From assembly GCA_024180945.1 (NCBI GenBank), contig JAKSGN010000038.1, forward strand, positions 806,001 to 870,000: 64,000 bases of DNA. The letters are read 5' to 3'. Below are positions 1 through 11,364 of this stretch, in pieces. The position numbers and the translations under genes were made by a program. Below the pieces are notes generated by a model. That model was not told where the DNA came from and ran no database searches. It was given only the letters and a program-made list of their open reading frames with translations. The number at the start of each line of letters is the position of its first letter. Positions within the stretch are counted from its first letter, which is position 1. The stretch is from Macrophomina tecta. Taxonomy: Eukaryota; Ascomycota; Dothideomycetes; Botryosphaeriales; Botryosphaeriaceae.

Positions 1-3000
1 TTTGCGAGGAAACTCAAGGTCGACACCGCCTATCACTCCTTTCACATGGGGCCGTGCTCCGGTCCCTACCTTCAAGCGCTTGAGGCGTGCGGGCTGGCGT
101 CTACTCACCTTGATTCCGCAGCTACGACGTGGTATTCTTCAGTGAATCCGGGGGCCAAGATGACGAGGGAGAGCATGAACAGTCAGTACTGGGTCGACAA
201 CATGAAGAACCCCGTATACTTCTCCCAGGCCGTCACTGCAGCCGTCCAGGATGCCGGGCCGTTTGATGTAATCCTCGAGGTCGGGCCGCATCCCGCTTTG
301 AAGGGGCCATGTCTGAACAACATCGAAGACGCTTCGCCCGAAGGGTCCCCTGCTCCTCCGTATATCGGCCTCCTGAGCCGCGGGGCGTGCGACGTCAACT
401 CCTTCTCGTCAGCCCTCGGCTGTCTGTGGGAGCACTTTGGCCCATCCGCCGTCGACTTCGACAGCTGCGACAAACTCATCTCAGGGGAGTCGGCTCCAAA
501 GAAACTCGCCACCGACCTCCCGACTTACCCATGGAATCACGACCGCGCCTACTGGTTCGAGTCACGGGTCTCGGGTAGCTACCGCCACCGCCAGCACAGC
601 GCTCACCCGCTCCTGGGGACCCAGTGCGCGGAGAACAGCACCGGCCGACAGGTGCAGTGGAGGAAGGTGCTCCACCAGCACGAGGTGCCCTGGCTGGCGG
701 GCCACAAGTTGCGGGGCACGACCGTCTTTCCGGTAGCTGGCTATGTTTGCGCCGCCATCGAGGCACTTGTGGCTGTTGCTGAAAGCCCGGCCCGGCTGAT
801 CGAAGTGACCGACTTCGCAGCCGGCCGCACAATCTCGTTCCCTAGCGAATCTGCGGGTGCTCAAGAGATCTCTTTCACGCTCAAGTTTGCTGAAGACGCA
901 TCTGCCGGCGACCGGCTCAGCGCAACCTTCCAGGTCTCGTCCTGCCCGCAGGGCGAGCGCGCCATGCACCTCAACGCGCAAGGCAGAGTGGTGCTCCACC
1001 TGGGCCAGCAGAATCCGGCAGTGATCTCGACAACCAAGCTGGCCGAGTACAACATGGTCGATGTGGACGCAGACCGCTTCTATGACAGCCTCGCCGGGCT
1101 GGGCCACCACTACTCCCCGCCCTTCAAGGCCATCAGCTCACTCCGGCGCCGCCTCGACCACGCCGTCGGCCAGCTGAGCGAGGTGCGCCGCGGCGCGCAT
1201 GCCGGCTGGGCGGACCGTCTGCTGCTTCACCCAGCCCTGCTGGACAGCTGCTTCCAGACCGTCCTCGCGGCGTACAGTGCGCCCGGCGACGAGCGGCTCT
1301 GGACGCTCCACGTGCCCACGCGCATCGAGCGGCTCGCGCTCAACCCGGCACTCGCCGCTCCGGAGGCGGAACGGCTCGTCTGGCCGTGGCAGACGGTGGT
1401 GACGAGCACGCGCGGGGGTACCGTGTCCGCGGACATCGAGGTCTTTAGCGCAAATGGAGGCGGCGGCGACGTGTTCCTTGCGCTTGAAGGCGTGAGAGTG
1501 GAGCCATTTGCGCAGGCTTCGCCGGCGGACGACTGCCGCTCGTTCTCCAACTTCGTTTACGAGCTGGCGCAGCCGGACGGCGGCAAGGCTGATGTCGCGG
1601 GCGAAGTTGACGTCCGTATGGCACAGGACTCGGAGCGCTTCGCCTTCTACTGGATCCGGCAAACCCTGGCCTCCGTGACGGCGGAAGAAGAGGCTGGCGC
1701 ACTTCAGCACCACAAGCGCATGCTGGCGTGGTTCCGCTTCTCTCACGACCAAGTGGCTAAAGGGCAGCACCCGCACGTCAAGCCGTCCGCACTACAGGAC
1801 ACTGAGAGCCAGGTCGAGGCATTGGTCGCCTCGCATGCCTCCCGTGCAGATATCAAACTCATCCGCGTCGTCGGCAAGAGCCTGCCCGCTGTCATTGCTA
1901 ACGGCGGCGACAACAGCAACAACAACATCGCAGAGCACATGGGTAAGGGCGGACTGCTCGATGCCTTCTACGAAGAGGGAACCCGCTCAATGGCCCGCAT
2001 AGCGCTGCAGCTCACGCACCGCTACCCACACGCGCGCATCATCGAAGTTGGCGGCGGCTCAACATGCGGCCTCGCGGACCTGCTGGGTGAGAGCTTTGTC
2101 AGCTACACCGTCACTCATAGCTCGAGAACTGCCAAGCAACACTTCAGGGATGATGGGAGGTTCATATTCAAGGCACTGGACTTGGAGAGCGATGTTGTGG
2201 AACAAGGGTTTGAGGAGGGCGCGTACGACTTCGTCTTCACATCCAACGCCCTGTATGCCAGTGACGATATCATGAGGAATGTTCGCAAGCTGGTGCGGCC
2301 GGGTGGCTGGCTCGTGGATCTGGAGACCCTTCCGTACTTCAGGAGCGCTTTCGCCATGGCGGGATCGCCCAGGTGGTGGTCATTTGGAGCTGAGAGTGGA
2401 AGCCCTTCGGTCGACGAGTGGGACAAGCTCTACCGGAGGACGGGATGGTCGGGCGTGGATACATTTACGTCGAATCTTGATGGCCTTCATCCCTTTACCG
2501 TGCTGGTTACCCAGGCTGTTGACGAACGCGTCAACTACCTGCGTGCGCCTTTGGCCATACCTCACCCAGACGTCACCGCCAAGTCAGACGAGCTGGTGCT
2601 CGTCGGTGGTAGAAGCGAGGAAGTCGCGGGCATTGCAGAGCGGGTCACTGAGCTCCTGAGCGACCATTTCGCCTCCATCACGCGTGTCGAGTCCTTGGAG
2701 GAATTTGCTGACAGCAGCTCTCAAGTTAAGCCCGTGATTCTTAACCTGGGAGAGCTGGACGTACCGGTTATGCAAGAGCTTTTCGAGCAAGGGCAGGCCG
2801 ACCGGCTGGACGCCCTCAGAGCCATCTTCTCCGCCGCGCGGGATATCCTCTGGGTCACTAAGAACAGTCGCGACGAATCCCCCTTTTCCAGGGCCACGGT
2901 CGGCATGGCACAAGCACTCTGCAAAGAATACCCGACGGCCAACTTCCAAGCCCTCGACGTCGGCGAGCTCGATTCCCACACCAGCCCCCAGATCGTCGCC

Positions 3001-6000
3001 GAAACCCTCCTGCGGCACGCAGCCCTGAGAAACTGGAGCAAGGAGAAAACAGACCTTCTCTGGAGCCGCGAGCCCGAGCTTTACATCGAAGACGGCAAGC
3101 TGCTGATACCACGCCTGCGATCTGCCAGGTACGTCAACGACCGCTACAACTCGAGCAGGAGGCGGATCACGCACGAAGTACCGCCTTCAACCCAGCCCGT
3201 CGAGCTCGTCGGCGTCAACAACAACACCTGGGACCTCGTGCTTCCGTCCCCGCTCAAACAGGCCCCTGAGTCCACCGCTTCGGACAACATCACCCTGCAC
3301 GTCACGCACTCCCTCCTGCATGCCGTCAAGATCCCCATGGCAGGCCACTACTTCCTGTTCCACGGGACAGACCCCCGCACAAACGACACCTACGTAGCCC
3401 TCTCTGCGACCTCTGCCTCCATAGTCAACGTACCACTCGCCTGGACGATCCCCTTCAAGGCCGCTCCCAAGGGTCCCTCAATCCCAGCCATCCTCCTCGC
3501 CCTCGCCGCCAACCTGCTCGCCGAGCCACTCCTCGCCGCGCTCCCCGCGAGCGGCACGCTCCTCGCCCACGACCCAGACCCCATCATCGCTGCGGCGCTG
3601 GCCAAACAGGTAGCAGCAGGACGAGGAGGAGGCGCACGCTCATCAAAGACGCGCGTGTACTTCACCACCATCACCAAGAACTCCGCCGCCAAAAGGCCAA
3701 CCAGCGGCGCCACCTGGCTCGTCCTGGACCCGCGGGCCCCGCGTCGACACCTCAAGAAGCTGCTCCCCAGAACCATCACCACCTTCGTCGACCTATCCAA
3801 CCGCAGCAGCAGCGGCAGCGACGCTTCGCCAGCGGAAGCTCGAGAAGCAGCACTGGTCTCTTCCATCGCAGCGCTGCTGCCCCACGGCGCCGTGCTGGCG
3901 TCGAGCGGAAGCAACAGCGGCACCTCGCCCTTCCTCCTCAGCAACCGCGCGCAGCTGCGCACCGGCGGCAACTTCGGCGGCGAGGCCGTCGGTAAGATCC
4001 TGGCGTCCGGCTGGGCCAAGGCGAAGGCGTCGAGCTTCGCCGCTGCTGCGCCTGCGTCCGCCGGTGGAGATCTGAAAGATCGGGTCGTGCCGCTGGCGTC
4101 GGTGCCCGGGTACACGGCGCGGGAGCTGCGGGTCGTGGATTGGCGGGCGGATGCAGTGGTGGCGGCGAGGGTGGTGCCGATCGATGCTGAGAGCGGCGGG
4201 CAGCTGCTCAAGGCCGATGCGACGTACCTGCTGGTCGGGCTGGCTGGCGGCGTTGGGTGGTCGATCGCGCAGTGGATGGTGCAGCGGGGCGGCGCGCGGA
4301 ACGTGGTGCTGGCGAGTAGCGAGCCGGGAAAGGTTGACGAGCGGTGGGTGGATGCGTTGGAGGAGGAGTATGGAGCCACGGTGAAGGCCGTGTCGCTGTA
4401 AGTGTTTCTTCCCGTTCCCATATTCTTCCTCCTCTCCGCGCGGGATCGAGTTCCTGCTGACTGTTGCCCCTCTCTTCAGGGATATCACCGACCGCGATGC
4501 TCTGCATGCAACGTATAACAAGATCTTACGCACCATGCCCCCGATTGCGGGTGTGGCTCACGGTGCCGCGGTCTCGATCGACGGTCTCTTCAAAGACGTG
4601 GACTACGAGGACTTGATAGCCGTCTTGCGGCCAAAGATCTTGGGTGCCATGCATTTGGACGAGCTGTTCGCGGATGAGCCACTCGACTTCTTCGTTCTCT
4701 TTTCCTCCACTGCTGGAGTGGTTGGAAATGTAGGCCAGAGCAATCAAATCGGCGGTAAGCAGCATCTAAAATCAGAAACACCACCCTTTCCCATCTTCAA
4801 CGTCACCACAAGAGTGAAGAAAACGTCCCTGAAAAGTTAGAAGCGTCCACTCACTAACAAGCCACTTACCGCACCACAGCCAACTCCTTCCTGGAAACAC
4901 TCGCCCTCAACCGCCGCAACAAGCGGGGGCTCGCCGCATCCGTCATGAGCATCAGCTCACTCGTCGGCATCAGCGGCCAAAGCCACGTCGACGACGACGT
5001 TGAGCAAACCAATGGTACCTCAGTCCATGGCTGCTACGACATCAGCGAGAGTGATCTGCACGCCCTCTTCGCCGAAGCCATTGTGCGAGGGCGTCCCCGT
5101 CTCCCGTCATCCGCTTCTTCCTCCCTCACTGCCACAACCACTGCTGTCCCGTCTCCCCTGCCTAGTCACGAGCTCATCGCCGGGATCGTGCCCATATACA
5201 CCGATGGAGAGACTCCTGCCCCGGACTACCTGCGCGATGTCCGGCTCTCGCATTTCGTCCTGGAGCGGCCTGCCGCCGACGCGAAGGACAGCCAAGCAGA
5301 GGAAAGCTCACAGCAGGCCCACAGCAGCGAGCCCGCAAGGAGCCCTACTACTCCTGTCAGTCCAGTTAAGAAACCCACCACTGCAGAGGAAGACGCCGCC
5401 AATAAAGCAGCTCGCGAGAAGATGCGCGCCTCCAAAAAGACCGCAGAAGAGAAAGCACGCGTCGACAAGGCGGCCGTAGCAGCCGCCGCAAAGGCCTCCG
5501 CTTCCGCCGACCGCGCCGCGCAGCGAGCTGCCAAAAAGCAGGATGACGCGGCCAAAGCGCGGGCGGCGCTGCTCAAGACCGAAACCGCCGAGCGCATGTC
5601 GTTCGGGCAGTCGCGGTTCTGGTTCCTGGACCAGGCCATCAAGGACCGGACGACGTTCAACATCGCCATCTCCGTCCGGCTCGAAGGGCGTCTGCGCGTC
5701 AAGGACGTCGAGCGCGCGGTGCAGGCGGTCGCGCTGCGACACGAGGCGCTGCGGACGCGGTACTTTGCGCGGGGCGAGTACGGCGAGGAGCCGATGCAGG
5801 GGGTGGTGCACGCGGCTCACGCGGCGACGGTGCCGTTCAAGTGGCGGCAGATACGGGACGAGGCAGAGGCACGGAGGGAGCTGGAGGCGCTGCGGAGCCG
5901 CGTGTGGGACTTGGGGGCGTGGGAGGGCATGCGGGTGACGCTGCTGTCGCTGAAGGAGACAGTGCACTTCCTGCTCGTCGGCTGCCACCACATCGCCATG

Positions 6001-9000
6001 GACGGCGTGAGCTTCCAGATCTTCTACGCCGACCTCGAAAAGGCGTACAAGGGGCAAACGCTGCCCGTCCTGCCGCCGGCGTCGCAATACCGCACCTTCG
6101 CGAAGCTCCAGCGCGAGGCGTGGGAGACTGGGAAGATGGATGACGACCTGGAGTACTACCGGGGCATCATCCCCAAGGACCCGAAGCCGCTGCCCCTGCT
6201 GCCGTTTGCGAAGGTGAGCTCACGCGTGCCGCTCGAGAAGTACGGCACGCATAGAGTGGATGTGCGTATCGATGCGGTGTTTACCGGCAAGATCAAAGCC
6301 GCCGCACGCCGCCTTAAGTCGACAACCTTCCACTTCTATCTCGCCGCCCTGCAGCTGCTCATCTTCCGCCTCGTTGGTGGCGACTGTGATGAGGTCTTCA
6401 TCGGCGTGGCCGACGCCAACCGCACCGACGCCAAGTTCATGGGCACGCTGGGCTTCTTCCTCAATCTTCTCCCGCTGCGATTCGCCAAGGGTGAGGCAGC
6501 CACTTTTGCCGAAGCGGTGCAGCAGGCCCGCAACAAAGCGTATGGGGGCCTGGCCCACTCGAAGCTGCCGTTCGACATTCTGCTCGAAAAGCTGGACATT
6601 CCACGGTCATCTTCTCACACTCCGCTCTTCCAAGTCTTCGTCGACTACCGCCAAGGCGTGCAAGAGCGCCAGAGGTACATGGGCTTAAAGGCCGCCGGCG
6701 AAGACTGGCACTTGGCCAAAACGGGTTATGACGTGTCTTTGGATATCATCGAAAACGCTGCCGGCGATGCTAGGTTGGAGATCAGACTTCAGGAAGCACT
6801 GTACTCCGAGTCGAGTGCGCGCCTGCTGCTCCAGACCTACGTTCATCTGATAGCACAGCTGGCAAAGGACCCGGAAGTTGACTGGACCGCGCCAGAAATC
6901 TGGCCGAGGGGAGTGATCGAGCGATCATTGTCTGAAGGAAGAGGTAAGTCAATATCCACGAAAGTAGCACAGGACGCTCATTTTAGAAGGCAAAACGATC
7001 GACTACAAGTGGGCACCCACCATCGCCCACCGCGTCGACGAGATAATCGCCAAGCAGCCATCAGCACTGGCCCTCAAAGATGTCACGAGAGTCCTCACAT
7101 ACGCTCAAATGGACGACCGCATCAACGCCATCTGCGCATCCCTCGTCGACGCTGGCGTGGCCAAGGGCGACCGCATCGGCGTATTCCAAAAGCCAACTAC
7201 CGACTGGATCTGCTCGCTGCTCGCCATCTTTCGCGCCGGCGCGGTGTATATGCCGCTCGACACGCGCACGCCAGTCCAGCGGCTAGCAGCCATCGTGGCC
7301 GACGCGCAGCCCAAAGCCCTCCTCGCCCACGACGAGACCTGGGCCGACGTCGCCGCCGTGGGCACCAGCTGCGCGCACATTAACATCTCGCGCATCAGTG
7401 ACGCCAATGCGCCCATGCCCAACCTCGCCACGGCCGACAGTCCCGCCGCACTGCTCTTCACAAGCGGCTCAACGGGGACGCCCAAGGGCATCCAGAATGC
7501 GCACGCCAACATCATCCGGCAGCTGGAGGGCTACTCCGCGCACAGCGGGCTGGATGGAGGTGACGCGGGCTACGTGCTGCAGCAGAGCGCATACTCGTTC
7601 GACAAGTCGCTCGAACAAATCTTCGTGGCGCTGGCGCACGGCGGCGCGCTGTACGTCGTGCCCGCCCACCAGCGCGGCGACCCGCTGTCCATTACGCGCA
7701 TCATGGCCGACGAGGGCATCAGCTTCACCGCCACCACGCCCAGCGAGTACCTTATGTGGCTGCGGTACGCGCGCGAAAACCTGCGCCGCTGCGTGCGCTG
7801 GCGCCGCGCCGTGTTGGGTGGAGAGGTCGTGCCGGGCAGTCTGATCAAGGGGTTCCAGGAACTTGGTCTGCCGGTGCGCCTGACGAACAGCTACGGTCCG
7901 GCGGAGATCACTATGGCCTGCGCGAAGGGTGACTTGCCGTACGAGGAAATGCGGCCGGGCGAGCCTATTATGGCGGGAACAGTGTTGCCGGGCTACACGG
8001 CGTATGTCGTGGATGAAGAGCTGAGGCCTGTCCCAGTGGGTTGCCCGGGAGAGATAGTCATCAGCGGCGTTGGCGTCTCGATGGGCTACTTGAATAATGA
8101 GGAGTTGACGGGCCAGAAGTACCTTCCATGCCCTTGGCAGCCTGGGACTATGTACAGGACCGGCGATAGGGGTAGGTTGGGAGGAGACGGAGTCTTATAC
8201 TGTGACGGCAGACTAGAGGGTGACTCCCAGATTAAGCTTCGCGGTGTACGCATGGAGCTGGAGGACATCGAGAGCTGCATTGCGCAGACGGCAGCCGGAG
8301 CAGTTACCAGCGTGGTTGTCTCCAAGAGGGGCGACTCAGAGCAGGACTCAGAATTCCTCGCAGCGCATGTCGTTCTGGCTCCTGGCGCAGAAAAGCATAT
8401 CCTGGACCGCCTGCGCACGACGTTGCCACTACCTCAGTATATGATCCCAGCCGTGATGGTGCCAGTGAAGGACTTACCTATGACGGCGCATTTCAAGATC
8501 AATCGCAAGGAGGCGATGACCCTACCTGTTCCGGATATCCAAAAGGTCACAGTCGACACGGGTGCACTCACCTCCACCGAAGCACAGCTGGCAGGCTTAT
8601 GGGGCGAGCTGATACCGGGCCTGCAGAGCGTCGACGCCGGCTCGCCTTTCTTCCTTTCCGGCGGCAACTCACTCATGCTCGTCAAGCTTCAGGCCATGAT
8701 CCGCAAGAACCTCGGCGCCAGTCTCCGGCTGATCGATCTCATGGAAAACGACACTTTGAGCAAGATGGCGCGGGTAGTAGAGGAGGCCGCAGGTGCTGGC
8801 GCCATCGACTGGGAGAGTGAGACAGCCTTGCCGGAGCTGCCGCCGAGCACTGGTTCTGTGGTTTCCAAGCATAAGGATCTCACCGTCATGCTCACGGGCG
8901 TGACTGGCGTCCTGGGTCGAAACATGCTGGCCAAGCTGGCGGCGGATGACCGCATCGCCAAAATTTACGCCGTCGCCGTGCGCGCACCAGTCGAAGGCCG

Positions 9001-9766
9001 TGTCACGACTCAATCCGACAAAGTCACCATCCTCGCAGGAGATCTAGCGCAGCCGCGTCTGGGACTTGACGAAGCGAGCTTCAGGACGTTGAGTGAGGAG
9101 GTGGACGTCATTTTCCACGCCGGCGCCAACCGCTCTTTCTGGGACTCTTACTACGAGCTGCGCGCGACGAACGTGCACTCAGTCAAGGAAATGGTCAAGA
9201 TAGCGGCACCACGTAGGGTCCCGATCCATTTCATGTCGTCTGGCGAGGTCGTGGCGTTCGGTTCTGGAACTGCGCCAGTAGACGGCTCGGATGGCTACGT
9301 CAGTTCCAAATGGGCGGCGGAGAAGGTGCTTCAGAAGGCGGCAGCGCAGGCAGGCATCGAGGTGGTTGTGCACCGACCGATCAAGTCAGATCACGCTGAA
9401 GCGGCGCCGCCGCATGCCTTGGAGGAGCTCATGGCGCTGGCGCGGCAGATGGGCAAGCGGCCAGCGCTTGATGGATTGAGCGGCACGTTAGGTGTCGTTC
9501 CTCTGTCACAAATCGTGGACGAGTTGGGCGAAGGCTTATTTGAGAGGAGTTCCGGCGTTCAGTTGTTGAGCCATGGAAGTCGCTTCAACGTGGATATTGC
9601 CGAGTTTGCGGCAGCTGTTGCAAAAGATGAAGAGGTTATGAAGCTAGAGGGCATGTCGGCATTGAAGTGGACAGGCGTCGCGAAGAAGATGGGATGGAGC
9701 ATGTTCATGTTGGCGCAGGAGATTTTCATGGACAAAGATGGTGGAAGGGTCGTTTCGAAGAGGTGA
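1..9766 (+). CDS. PKS-NRPS hybrid, 5' end outside the window (AT-DH-MT-KR-[no ACP]-C-A-T-R)
   Basis: Hybrid megasynthase that would join a polyketide to an amino acid; the KS and the start of the AT lie left of the window. Proposed exons are 1-4397, 4480-4754, 4880-6943 and 6987-9766; they join in frame to 3171 visible residues (numbered from base 1). AT end: AYHSFHM. DH: H235 in HKLRGTTVFP and D415 in HPALLDSC. MT: motif I around E682 (VGGGSTCG), atypical. KR: nucleotide-binding GLAGGVG near 1411, Ser in FSSTAG, but GQSNQIGAN has Gln1555 where the family has the catalytic Tyr. No DSL-type carrier site follows; residues about 1725-1795 are Ala/Lys/Glu-rich. C: HHIAMDG at 1927. A: FTSGSTGTPKG near 2402, NSYGPAE, YRTGD, FKINRK. 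T: GGNSL with Ser2807. R: TGVTGVLG at 2882, YVSSK at 3016. The third intron is only 43 bp. Product unknown; confident on family, less on activity of the PKS half. Confidence 0.93.
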
Positions 9767-10155
9767 AGAGAAAGTTAATTGTCGTAGAGAAAGTAGACGC
9801 GCACTAATAAAGCGGGGTTAAAGACGATTGGTCGACGAGGTGACAGAGAGACCCACCGCAACTCCGACCAATCGCCTTATCTATTCTACTGAGAGCGACG
9901 AAGAATTGCCTTCTCAGGTCTGCGAGCTATTTGGGTAACTTATGGGATACCACACCAACAGGTTCAGTGTTCTCAACAACCTGCGGGCACCCGAAGCAGC
10001 TGCCCGGCTGTAAACGTCCCTCAATTGAAAAATGCCTACGTGCTTGAGTGATTCCTACTACCCTACACTGCGCCTCACTTACGAGAGCCAAAACACACAA
10101 CAAGGTACGTACCCCCACCCCACCCAGCCGCCAAGCCCACCTCATCCACTACCCT
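9767..10155. other. Intergenic, convergent 3' regions
   Basis: 389 bp between the stop codons of the PKS-NRPS and the oppositely oriented BTB gene. I see no coding signal, repeat or RNA gene. It should hold the 3' UTRs of both genes. Confidence 0.6.
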
Positions 10156-11364
10156 CTACTCCTCCACCCTCCTCGCCATCCATGCGCGGCTCAGCCACAT
10201 ATGTCCGCACAGAATACAATGCACATACACGTCTACCTCCCTCTCCGGCAAGCACATCCACACCACCTCCCCGCACGTCCCGCACCTGTACCCACCCGCC
10301 ACCTTCCTCCGCCGCCCAGCCACGACCAACGCCTCACAGACCTCTCGGCCAAACGCCCCAACGCCATCCATTACATCGCGCCACGCCGCGTCCCGGGCCA
10401 GCTCCATAAAGTGCTTGACCACGATATCCACAACCGCGGCGCGGAGAGCTGCGACACCGTCTGCGTCCTCTACACGCGCGACGGGGTCAAGGTCGTTCAT
10501 GCCATCACAACCAACGCCATGCTTCGCTTTATTTGTCCCATCGGCTGGCAGCGTCGATGCTGCGGAGCAGCCGTCCGAGGAGGATGCGCTAGAGCAGGAG
10601 ATAGAAGAAGAATGGAGCGTATCACCGCCCCCATAAGCCACCCTCACCAACCCCGCCAGCTTCGCCGGCATGCGCCACAGCTCGGCCGCGCCGGCGACGA
10701 AGCGCGCGAGCGTGAGGTCGGCAAGGCCGGGCACGCCATAGAAGTGGGCGGCAGCGTGGAGGCGGGCGTGGAAGAGGAGCGGCGGAGGCGGGAGCGGGAT
10801 GACGGAGGGGGAAGGAGAGGAGGATGACGAGGAGGGCTGAGCGCCGTCGGTATCCGCTATTGGCGAGCCTGTATCTGCAGATGCGGATGAACCGATTTCT
10901 GCAGGGAGCGCGTAGTCGAAGCGGTACAGGTACTCCAGCAGGGCTCTGACGATGTCCTGGTCGTGCTTGAGCTTGACGATGTTTGTCTGGGAGGCCTGCG
11001 AGGGGGGCTGCGTGTGAGGGGCCGCAATTCAGTAAAGCGGGGAAGGAGGTGGAGGCGAGAGTCGAGTGACAGGATATGGTAGTGAAGGGGGATGGTGTTC
11101 GCCTACCTTGAAGCCGTAGAGCGGATTTATAGCGTCGGCGAGAAATTTGCACTGCGCGGAGACGATGAGTTTGTGGACGCGGTGGGCCGGGCCGGTGCCG
11201 TTGCTGGCGCGTATCTCGAGATCGGAGAACAGGCCGGAAGAGTAGTATCTGCAGGCACTGATCAGTCTCGCCCTCATATCGGCAGGCGGGGAGAGCGGGA
11301 GGCCGGGAGATTGGATGACGCTTGACCCGGCTGCCCGGAGCAAAAGGCCCTTTGAATCCCTCAT
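10156..11364 (-). CDS. BTB/POZ domain protein with C-terminal CxxC zinc-ribbon-like motif
   Basis: BTB domains mediate dimerisation and often recruit substrates to cullin-3 ligases. Exon 1 is 11364-11107 and exon 2 11007-10156, in phase 0, giving 369 aa. The BTB core is YYSSGLFSDLEIR, then VHKLIVSAQCKFLADAI, and after the intron IVRALLEYLYRFDY, the usual spacing of fungal BTB proteins. A Ser/Pro-rich insert follows, then a helical region (HFYGVPGLADLTLARF), and near the C-terminus CGTC...CILC, two CxxC pairs about 20 residues apart that could bind zinc. Three in-frame acceptors (exon start 11007, 10995 or 10986) differ by only a few residues. The N-terminus is uncertain: an alternative ATG lies at 11277, and an AG just before YYSSG could be the acceptor of an unseen 5' intron. 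No membrane segments. Cellular role unknown. Confidence 0.8.

Noticed and set aside
3390..4421. 343-codon open frame antisense to the PKS part
   Set aside because: Ser/Ala/Arg-rich shadow of a GC-rich coding exon; the sense frame carries clear PKS domains.
10048..10827. 259-codon plus-strand frame across the BTB gene
   Set aside because: Pro/His/Arg-rich with no domain; the antisense frame encodes the second BTB exon with conserved motifs.
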